The notes below the pieces were generated by a model that did no database searches, was not told where the DNA came from, and worked only from the letters and a program-made list of their open reading frames with translations. A DNA stretch of 5,100 bases from an uncultured beta proteobacterium. Its GTDB lineage: Bacteria > Pseudomonadota > Gammaproteobacteria > Burkholderiales > Burkholderiaceae_C. The position numbers were made by a program, and so were the translations under genes. This document shows positions 1 to 5,100 of this stretch, one piece after another. The stretch is from NCBI GenBank assembly GCA_903927495.1, contig CAIYNH010000548.1:1-5100 (forward strand), written 5' to 3'. Position 1 is the first letter of the stretch. Every line of letters begins with the position of its first letter.

Positions 1-451
1 GGATATTAATGATTCGCTCGAAAGTGCGCTTAATGTCGTGTCCAATGAAATTAAGCACAAGGCTGAAGTCATTAAAGAGCTTGCAGTACTGCCGCCGGTA
101 GTGTGTATCGTCGCGCAAATTAATCAGGTATTTGTCAACTTGCTGGTTAATGCGGCGCAGGCGATTCAATCCAATGGGAAAATTTTTGTGCGCTCCGGCG
201 TAGAGGCAGAGACAGTTTGGATCGAAATTGGTGATTCTGGCTGTGGCATGACTGAAGATGTAAAAAAACGCATTTTTGAGCCTTTTTACACCACCAAACC
301 TGTCGGCAAGGGTACCGGTTTGGGTTTGTCTATTTCCTGGGAAATCGTGCAACGCCATCAGGGTTGCATTGAGGTGCAAAGCACAACCGGTCAAGGCACA
401 ACCTTTCGCATCACCTTGCCACAGCGATCAGGGCCAACCGAAGTTGCATGA
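1..451 (+). CDS. Sensor histidine kinase, C-terminal fragment (end of HisKA region plus complete HATPase_c domain); 5' partial
   Basis: The reading frame is open from base 2 and enters from outside the window, so the GTG/ATG codons inside the fragment are not the true start. The 149 visible residues carry the Bergerat-fold ATP-binding domain of a two-component sensor kinase. The N box is NQVFVNLLVNAAQAI (residues 41-55 of the fragment, catalytic Asn50). The G1 box is GDSGCGM (77-83, ADP-binding Asp78). The F box is IFEPFYTTKP (91-100), the G2 box GKGTGLGLS (102-110) and the G3 box GQGTTF (130-135). The first residues resemble the stretch linking the HisKA helices to the ATPase domain in PAS-linked kinases. 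By family function it binds ATP and autophosphorylates a histidine that lies upstream of the window. The protein ends about ten residues after the last ATPase strand, so it has no C-terminal receiver and must pass phosphate to a separate protein. The input domain, and so the signal, cannot be seen. Confidence 0.95.
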   Translation, partial: DINDSLESALNVVSNEIKHKAEVIKELAVLPPVVCIVAQINQVFVNLLVNAAQAIQSNGKIFVRSGVEAETVWIEIGDSGCGMTEDVKKRIFEPFYTTKPVGKGTGLGLSISWEIVQRHQGCIEVQSTTGQGTTFRITLPQRSGPTEVA

Positions 452-538
452 TCGAGTGATGCCTTAGTTCGAATGCGACACTTGCGTTTGCACTGTACTG
501 TCCGGCGCTTATGAAGACTTCAAACCAGATTTTGTTTG

Positions 539-604
539 ATGAGTGAAAAAATGGCACATTTAGAGCACACTGCAAGCCAGCATCGTCGTAGTCCTCGCCA
601 ATGA
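539..604 (+). CDS. Possible 21-codon small open frame (doubtful)
   Basis: ATG at 539 opens a 21-codon frame ending in TGA at 602-604, with a second in-frame ATG at 551. The peptide starts MSEKMAHLEH and ends RRSPRQ, so it is basic and has no hydrophobic segment. There is no good Shine-Dalgarno before 539; GAG at 541-543 could serve the 551 start. I recognise no family. It may be a leader peptide for the downstream transporter or, more likely, a chance frame. Confidence 0.12.
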   Translation: MSEKMAHLEHTASQHRRSPRQ

Positions 605-643
605 TTTTATTTATTAGTCAATTGCGGAAGTGATGTGTTGGCT

Positions 644-655
644 TTCGCAAGCGAA
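644..655. repeat. Short palindrome TTCGC-AA-GCGAA upstream of the SulP gene
   Basis: Perfect 5-bp arms are separated by two bases, ending 20 bp before the ATG at 676. The position would suit an operator or a small hairpin at the translation start, but arms this short can occur by chance. No regulator family is recognised from the sequence. Confidence 0.25.
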
Positions 656-675
656 TTTTCAGGCAAACTCCAGCC

Positions 676-2889
676 ATGATTTCTACATCATTATTGGTAT
701 CCAGATTCAAGGCTCCCGGGGATTTTTGGGGCGGTCTGGCATCCATGCTGGTGGCCTTGCCGGCTTCGGTGGCGTTCGGGGTTACAGTCTATTCGGCCAT
801 CAGTCCCCAATATGCCGTCTTTGGGGCATTGGCAGGCATATTGGGTGCCGCAGCGCTTGGCATTATTGCCCCTACCTTTGGTGGTACTGACCGACTGATC
901 AGCGCGCCATGCGCGCCAGCCGCAGCGGTGCTCTCAGCCTTTGCCATCGAACTGGTGCACCAAGGCGCGTCGGAGTCCAACATTGTGCTGTTGCTGACAG
1001 TGTTTGGCATCCTGACCGGTTTGATTCAAATGTTAATTGGCTTCATGGGTGCTGGCCGATTAATCAAATACATCCCTTACACCGTCGTCAGTGGCTATCT
1101 CAGCGGTGTCGGTCTCATCATCATTGGTAGCCAGATTCCACGTTTTGTCGGGGCTAAATCGGATGTGGCGTGGTGGCGAGCACTGATTTCACCTGATATG
1201 TGGGACAGCCGTAGCCTTGTGGTTGGTTTGGCCACCGTATTGGTGGCTTTGTTGGCCCCGCGCGTGACCAAGGCAGTGCCAAGTACCATTTTGGGCATTG
1301 TGGCGGGCGTGGCGGCTTACCTAGGGCTGGCCAATGCCGATGCTTCGATGATGTCGCTTGTTGACAACCCCCTGGTTCTGGGTGCCTTGGGCGCAAGCGG
1401 CGAAGGCTACATTCAGACCATTACCGGGCGCTGGCAAGAAATTGGCGAACTCAAGCTTGGCCAAGTGTTCGCTTTGGCTGGTGGAGCGCTTACCCTAGCG
1501 GCACTTCTGTCAATTGACACGCTCAAGACCTGCGTGGTCATTGATCAAAAAACCCGGACTCGTCATGAGCCCAATCGTGAACTCGTGGCGCAAGGACTGG
1601 CCAACATTGCAGCCTCGTCGATAGGTGGTATTCCCGGTGCCGGCACCATGGGTGCCACCATGGTGAATTTGTCGAGTGGTGCACAAACCCGAATTTCCGG
1701 CACGATCGAGGGTGTACTGGTGTTGTTTGCCGGGTTGGCGTTGGGGGCGTACATTGCCTGGATTCCGGTAGCTACCCTGGCCGGTATTTTGATTGTGGTG
1801 GGGCTGCGCATGATTGATACCGAGCCGTTGCACTTTCTGGAGTCGCGCGCTACCGTTTTTGACTTTGCCGTGGTGTTGGTGGTCATCGGCTTCGCCCTGA
1901 CAGTCGGACTCATTGCAGCGTCTTTGTCAGGTGTGGCATTGTCAGTATTGTTGTTCGTGCGTGAGCAGGTTGGCGGTTCTGTGATACGCCGCAAGACATT
2001 CGTCAACCAACGCTCATCAACTTGGTGTCGACCCGAATCTGAGATGCGATTGATTGCCGCCAAAGGTGACAAGGCCGTCATTTTTGAATTGCAGGGCAGT
2101 CTGTTTTTTGGTACCACCTATGAGCTCTATTCGGTGCTCGAACCTGAAATCAAGATCCGAGAGTATGTCATTCTGGACATGCGTTGGGTACAGGCTGTGG
2201 ATATTACTGCCGCACACATGCTCAATTTGGTGCGCGATACCTTGCGTGATCGGGGTGTGCCCTTGCTGATCAGCCATGTGCGCGAGCAGTTGCCCAACGG
2301 GCGCAACCTGGTGGAGTTTTTCAAACAAACCGGACTTATTGATGATGGCCATGCAGTGCGAGTTTTCAAAAACCTGGAAGTGGCAATCGAGTGGGTTGAG
2401 GACAGATTGGTGGGTGACGTAGTGCAGTCCACGGTTGAAGAAGTGCCGCTGCGCCTCGCCGAAATGGACTTGTTTCAGGGACGTAGGGATGTCACTATGG
2501 CTGACCTTGAAGCACGCATGCAACAGCGCTCGGTCAAGGCTGGTGAACCGGTATATAACTTGGGTGACCAGAATCGTGAGTTGTACCTGATCCGACGTGG
2601 CTCGGTTCGCATCATGGCACCCATCAGTGGCAGTCGCCAGTTTCACCACATTGCCAGTTTTGGACGAGGTGATTTTTTTGGTGGTTTGGCCTTTTTGGAC
2701 GATCGGGCCCGCAGCGATAACGCCATAGCCAGTTCCGATATTGACTTGTTTGTGCTTTCGCTTGAGCAATTCAACATGTTGGCCGAGGAACACAAAAAAC
2801 TGGCATTGATCTTGATTATTGCGATTTCACGGACTCTGGCACAGCGCCTGCGACACGCCGATGGCGAGAGAACCCTGTTGCATGTATAA
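676..2889 (+). CDS. SulP (SLC26-type) inorganic anion transporter with C-terminal STAS and cyclic-nucleotide-binding domains
   Basis: A 737-aa inner-membrane protein with three parts. Residues about 15-430 form the SulP transport domain, rich in hydrophobic helices. TM1 starts at GDFWGGLASMLVALPASVAF (16-35). The helix-8/10 region carries the conserved run RELVAQGLANIAASSIGGIP (301-320) followed by GAGTMGATMVN (321-331). Residues about 465-575 form a STAS domain, with VILDMRWVQAVDITAAHML at 498-516. Residues about 595-720 form a Crp-like cNMP fold with YNLGDQNRELYLIRRGSV (627-644) and a phosphate-binding cassette at 665-685. SulP proteins move sulfate, bicarbonate or other anions by H+- or Na+-coupled symport or by exchange; the substrate here cannot be read from sequence. 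In the cassette, Arg679-Ser680 match CRP Arg82-Ser83, but Gly670 replaces the Glu that contacts the cAMP ribose. ATG 676 is the first start codon after an in-frame TGA at 631-633. The Shine-Dalgarno is weak (AGG at 661-663). Confidence 0.93.
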   Translation: MISTSLLVSRFKAPGDFWGGLASMLVALPASVAFGVTVYSAISPQYAVFGALAGILGAAALGIIAPTFGGTDRLISAPCAPAAAVLSAFAIELVHQGASESNIVLLLTVFGILTGLIQMLIGFMGAGRLIKYIPYTVVSGYLSGVGLIIIGSQIPRFVGAKSDVAWWRALISPDMWDSRSLVVGLATVLVALLAPRVTKAVPSTILGIVAGVAAYLGLANADASMMSLVDNPLVLGALGASGEGYIQTITGRWQEIGELKLGQVFALAGGALTLAALLSIDTLKTCVVIDQKTRTRHEPNRELVAQGLANIAASSIGGIPGAGTMGATMVNLSSGAQTRISGTIEGVLVLFAGLALGAYIAWIPVATLAGILIVVGLRMIDTEPLHFLESRATVFDFAVVLVVIGFALTVGLIAASLSGVALSVLLFVREQVGGSVIRRKTFVNQRSSTWCRPESEMRLIAAKGDKAVIFELQGSLFFGTTYELYSVLEPEIKIREYVILDMRWVQAVDITAAHMLNLVRDTLRDRGVPLLISHVREQLPNGRNLVEFFKQTGLIDDGHAVRVFKNLEVAIEWVEDRLVGDVVQSTVEEVPLRLAEMDLFQGRRDVTMADLEARMQQRSVKAGEPVYNLGDQNRELYLIRRGSVRIMAPISGSRQFHHIASFGRGDFFGGLAFLDDRARSDNAIASSDIDLFVLSLEQFNMLAEEHKKLALILIIAISRTLAQRLRHADGERTLLHV

Positions 2890-2975
2890 GAGCGAAGTTG
2901 TTGATTTTTTGTAAAGGTCAGCGCCATCAATATCGCTGCTTTGGCTAATTCCGAATTTCAAAATGAAAGTTCACT
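2890..2975. other. Spacer between SulP and pap genes with overlapping short inverted repeats
   Basis: The 86-bp gap contains no GC-rich hairpin followed by a T tract, so read-through from the SulP gene is plausible. CAGCG/CGCTG (2919-2923 and 2934-2938) could pair around a 10-base loop but has no T run after it. Three short AT-rich inverted repeats overlap just before the pap start: AATTC-C-GAATT (2947-2957), TTTCA-AAA-TGAAA (2956-2968) and TGAA-AG-TTCA (2964-2973). GAAAG at 2965-2969 is the best ribosome-binding candidate, six bases before the ATG. Confidence 0.4.
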
Positions 2976-4559
2976 ATGTTTGAATCCGCAGAGATCGGTC
3001 ACGAACTAGCCAAGCTGGCTTATCGTAAGTCCGTGCCAGCATTGCGTGCTGCATTATTGGAAGCACAGATCAATTTGTTCGAAAAACGAAAAACACCCGT
3101 GGTGGTGCTTATCAGTGGTCAGGACGGGGCAGGTAAAGGTGAAACCATCAATGTGCTGTACCAGTGGATGGATCCGCGATTCATTTCAACGTTGGCCTTT
3201 TCACAGCCCAGTGATGAAGAGCTTGAACGCCCACCGATGTGGCGTTACTGGCGTTCGCTGCCAGCCAAAGGCCGCGTCGGTATTTTTGCCGGGTCCTGGT
3301 ATTCAGATCCGATTCGCCAACGTATTGTGGGTGAAATCTCACTGAAAGAGTTGGATGCACGGGCCGAGCAGATCAATCGATTTGAACAAATGTTGGTTAA
3401 CGAGGGCGCGCTGGTGCTGAAGTTCTGGTTTCACCTGACCAAGGATGGGCAAAAACAACGACTCAAAGCACTCTCGGCAGACCCGCGCACGGCTTGGCGT
3501 GTCACCCAGTGGAATTGGGACAGGCTGAAAACCTATGATCAGTTGCAAGAAGTTGCAGGGCATGTGTTGCGCCTTACCAACACCGCTGCTGCACCTTGGG
3601 TGGTGGTAGAAGGTACTGATGACCGTTACCGTTCCATGACGGTAGGGCAGGTGCTGCTGGCAGCCATGCAAAAAAAATTGGAGGCGATTGAGGCTCCACG
3701 GACGACGGTTGCACCAATGGTGCGGGTTGATCTGGATGGTCGAAATGTTTTGTCTGAACTTGATTTGACTTTGGCCTTGACTGAGAAACCCTATAAAGAC
3801 GAATTGGCCAAATGGCAAGGCCGCCTGTCAGAGTTAGTGCGTGACGAGCGTTTTAAGGGGCGATCTCTGGTGTGTGCATTTGAAGGTGCTGACGCAGCTG
3901 GCAAGGGTGGTGCAATCCGACGTATCGCTGCCGCCATGGATGCCCGTCAATTCCAGGTGACACCCGTAGCAGCGCCCACCGAAGAAGAAAAAGCGCAGCC
4001 GCACTTATGGCGCTTTTGGCGACAATTGCCGCGTCGGGGTCATGTGGCCATTTTTGATCGTACCTGGTACGGTCGGGTATTGGTGGAACGGGTTGAGGGC
4101 TTTTGCTCCGAGGCTGACTGGCTTCGCGCCTACAGTGAAATCAACGACTTTGAGCATGAACTCATTGATTCAGGTGTGATCGTGGTCAAATTCTGGCTCC
4201 AGATCAGTCAAGCTGAGCAGCTCAAACGCTTCAAGGAGAGGGAAAGAATTGAATTCAAGCGTTTTAAGATTACCCAGGAAGATTGGCGCAATCGTGAAAA
4301 ATGGCACGACTACCAGCAAGCCATTTGCGATATGGTTGAACGAACCAGCACCGGTGATGCACCTTGGATTCTGGTCGAAGCGAATGACAAAAACTATGCC
4401 AGGGTCAAGATATTGCGCACCCTTTGCCAGCGTTTGGAGGCGGCCCTGCAAGAACCACTGGTGAATGAAGAAATTGTTGACAACAAGTTAATCAAAAGCG
4501 ATTCGAAACACTCCAAAAAACAAAAGGCGCAGGCCAAGAGCAAGACTACGGGGCGCTGA
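2976..4559 (+). CDS. pap: Polyphosphate:AMP phosphotransferase (tandem-domain PPK2, class II)
   Basis: A 527-aa cytoplasmic enzyme of the polyphosphate kinase 2 superfamily. The family uses polyphosphate to convert AMP to ADP, feeding the adenylate pool when ATP is low. Two PPK2 domains lie in tandem. Domain 1 (about 1-235) has Walker A GQDGAGKGE (48-56, Lys54) but reads FAGSWYSD (104-111) where a Walker B Asp is expected. Domain 2 (about 270-490) has Walker A GADAAGKGG (304-312, Lys310), an intact FDRTWYGR (360-367, Asp361, Arg362, Arg367) and a lid region with Arg418, Arg422, Lys431, Asp436 and Arg440. So the second half should be catalytic and the first structural, as is known for two-domain class II enzymes. 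The opening MFESAEIGH is typical of the family and fixes the start; an in-frame TGA lies at 2964-2966. The C-terminal tail (504-527) is rich in Lys and Ser. Co-transcription with the SulP gene is plausible. Confidence 0.95.
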   Translation: MFESAEIGHELAKLAYRKSVPALRAALLEAQINLFEKRKTPVVVLISGQDGAGKGETINVLYQWMDPRFISTLAFSQPSDEELERPPMWRYWRSLPAKGRVGIFAGSWYSDPIRQRIVGEISLKELDARAEQINRFEQMLVNEGALVLKFWFHLTKDGQKQRLKALSADPRTAWRVTQWNWDRLKTYDQLQEVAGHVLRLTNTAAAPWVVVEGTDDRYRSMTVGQVLLAAMQKKLEAIEAPRTTVAPMVRVDLDGRNVLSELDLTLALTEKPYKDELAKWQGRLSELVRDERFKGRSLVCAFEGADAAGKGGAIRRIAAAMDARQFQVTPVAAPTEEEKAQPHLWRFWRQLPRRGHVAIFDRTWYGRVLVERVEGFCSEADWLRAYSEINDFEHELIDSGVIVVKFWLQISQAEQLKRFKERERIEFKRFKITQEDWRNREKWHDYQQAICDMVERTSTGDAPWILVEANDKNYARVKILRTLCQRLEAALQEPLVNEEIVDNKLIKSDSKHSKKQKAQAKSKTTGR

Positions 4560-4611
4560 GTCTGTAGCATTACACTGACGACAGTTCGGATTTCAGGTCT
4601 GTTAGTTCGAC
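4560..4611. other. Short spacer between pap and the receiver-kinase gene
   Basis: This is a 52-bp gap with no terminator-like hairpin. AGG at 4595-4597 is the only Shine-Dalgarno-like string, 14 bases before the ATG at 4612, which is too far to be strong. The small gap and shared strand favour co-transcription with pap. Confidence 0.4.
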
Positions 4612-5100
4612 ATGCAAGCAAAAGTTAAATCATCCAAAATTCTGATCGTTGAAGACGAGGCCATCGTTGCCCGTGATATAGCGCAACAATTGCTGGAGTT
4701 GGATTACGAGGTTGTGGGGATCGCGACGCGCGGTGAGGAGGCCATCGCCCTGACGGGTCAAATGCTGCCTGACCTGGTGCTGATGGATATTCAACTCGCT
4801 GGTCAGATGGACGGAATTGCTGCTGCCCAGACCATTCGAACGAAATATGCCTTGCCAATTGTGTTTCTCACTGCCTTTGCTGCAGATGATGTGCTGGCAC
4901 GCGCCAAACTTACCGAGCCATTTGGCTATATTTTGAAACCGTTTTCTGAACGCGAATTGCGCACTGTGCTAGAAATGGCGCTATACAAGCATCAAGCAGA
5001 AGCTAAGCTATTGACCGTCACGCGCCAGTTAAAGGCGCTCTCAAGGCGGGTACTGGAAGCTCAAGAAATTGAACGGCGGCGTGTGGCCATCGAACTGCAC
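4612..5100 (+). CDS. Response-regulator receiver domain fused to a HisKA_3-type histidine kinase; 3' partial
   Basis: The frame opens at ATG 4612 and stays open to the window edge, giving 163 residues. Residues about 8-125 form a CheY-like receiver: KILIVEDE (9-16, acidic Glu14/Asp15), phospho-accepting Asp59 in LVLMDIQLAG (55-64), Thr87 in PIVFLTA (82-88) and Lys109 in GYILKPFSE (105-113). A charged, coiled-coil-like helix follows (about 120-150) and runs into EAQEIERRRVAIELH (149-163). This is the hallmark of the HisKA_3 dimerization helix of NarX/DegS-type kinases, whose His163 would be phosphorylated. The ATPase domain should lie beyond the window. An in-frame TAG at 4603-4605 and the lack of another ATG, GTG or TTG near the receiver's first strand fix the start. 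The protein probably relays phosphate: its receiver may accept it from a kinase such as the one at 1-451, and its own histidine may serve a further regulator. A plain response regulator with an unusual output helix is the less likely alternative. Confidence 0.88.
   Translation, partial: MQAKVKSSKILIVEDEAIVARDIAQQLLELDYEVVGIATRGEEAIALTGQMLPDLVLMDIQLAGQMDGIAAAQTIRTKYALPIVFLTAFAADDVLARAKLTEPFGYILKPFSERELRTVLEMALYKHQAEAKLLTVTRQLKALSRRVLEAQEIERRRVAIELH

Larger units (their letters stand above)
452..675. other. Intergenic region between kinase and SulP transporter; no confident regulatory element
   Basis: This 224-bp gap is the largest in the window and is the likeliest place for a promoter serving the downstream genes. 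I found no convincing -35/-10 pair. The best match is TTGATG at 536-541 with TTTAGA at 559-564, which is too weak to call. No GC-rich hairpin with a T tract follows the kinase stop codon. A short inverted repeat CGATCA/TGATCG (425-430 and 449-454) spans the stop but lacks a U tract. A 21-codon open frame at 539-604 and a small palindrome at 644-655 lie here. Confidence 0.6.

Noticed and set aside
425..454. Inverted repeat CGATCA/TGATCG around the first kinase's stop codon, as a terminator
   Set aside because: The arms are only 6 bp with an 18-base loop, and no T tract follows.
511..546. 11-codon frame starting ATGAAGACT
   Set aside because: It is too short, has no ribosome-binding site, and overlaps another small frame.
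536..564. TTGATG-N17-TTTAGA as a sigma-70 promoter for the transporter
   Set aside because: It matches only 4 of 6 bases in the -35 and about half in the -10, no better than expected by chance in AT-rich DNA.
1563..2117. Antisense open frame of 184 codons within the SulP gene
   Set aside because: Its translation is low-complexity, rich in Thr, Asn, Pro and Ala with no motif, and it lies entirely opposite a well-supported gene.
2017..2793. Long antisense open frame (258 codons) opposite the STAS/cNMP part of the SulP gene
   Set aside because: The + strand frame has clear domain matches along its whole length. The antisense translation shows no recognisable motif and is explained by codon composition.
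2919..2938. CAGCG/CGCTG hairpin after the SulP gene, as a terminator
   Set aside because: The 5-bp stem with a 10-base loop is not followed by a T run.
3339..3818. Antisense open frame of 159 codons within pap
   Set aside because: No family motif is visible, and it lies opposite conserved PPK2 sequence and the inter-domain linker.
4625..4858. Antisense open frame opposite the receiver domain
   Set aside because: The + strand encodes a textbook receiver with all catalytic residues, and the antisense product has no recognisable feature.

Overview
The window holds four protein-coding genes, all on the + strand: two partial genes at the edges and two complete genes between them. Base composition is moderate. 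The gene families (PAS/HisKA-type sensor kinase, SulP-STAS-cNMP transporter, two-domain PPK2 polyphosphate:AMP phosphotransferase, REC-HisKA_3 protein) suggest a proteobacterium, probably beta or gamma. This is inferred from family resemblance, and no marker gene is present to settle it. I see no RNA gene, mobile element, CRISPR array or clear intrinsic terminator.

Layout. Bases 1-451 encode the C-terminal end of a membrane-type or cytoplasmic sensor histidine kinase, with a complete HATPase_c ATP-binding domain. A 224-bp gap (452-675) follows, with no strong promoter or terminator. Bases 676-2889 encode a 737-aa SulP-family anion transporter that carries a STAS domain and a Crp-like cyclic-nucleotide-binding domain at its C-terminus. 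After 86 bp, bases 2976-4559 encode a 527-aa polyphosphate:AMP phosphotransferase (PPK2 class II, Pap) made of two tandem PPK2 domains. Only the second keeps the catalytic residues. After a further 52 bp, a gene starting at 4612 runs off the window. It has a response-regulator receiver domain followed by a coiled linker and the start of a HisKA_3 (NarX/DegS-type) dimerization helix, and the window ends exactly on the predicted phospho-accepting histidine codon.

How they may work together. The order kinase, regulated anion transporter, polyphosphate-dependent AMP kinase, receiver-kinase, with 86- and 52-bp gaps and no visible terminator in the last three, fits a co-transcribed unit framed by phosphorelay components. 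A reasonable but unproven reading is that signalling proteins control anion uptake and recovery of ADP from AMP using polyphosphate. The families are all known. The unusual points are the domain combinations, the changed cNMP pocket, the exact 256-residue duplication in Pap with a dead first half, and the Lys/Ser-rich tail of Pap.
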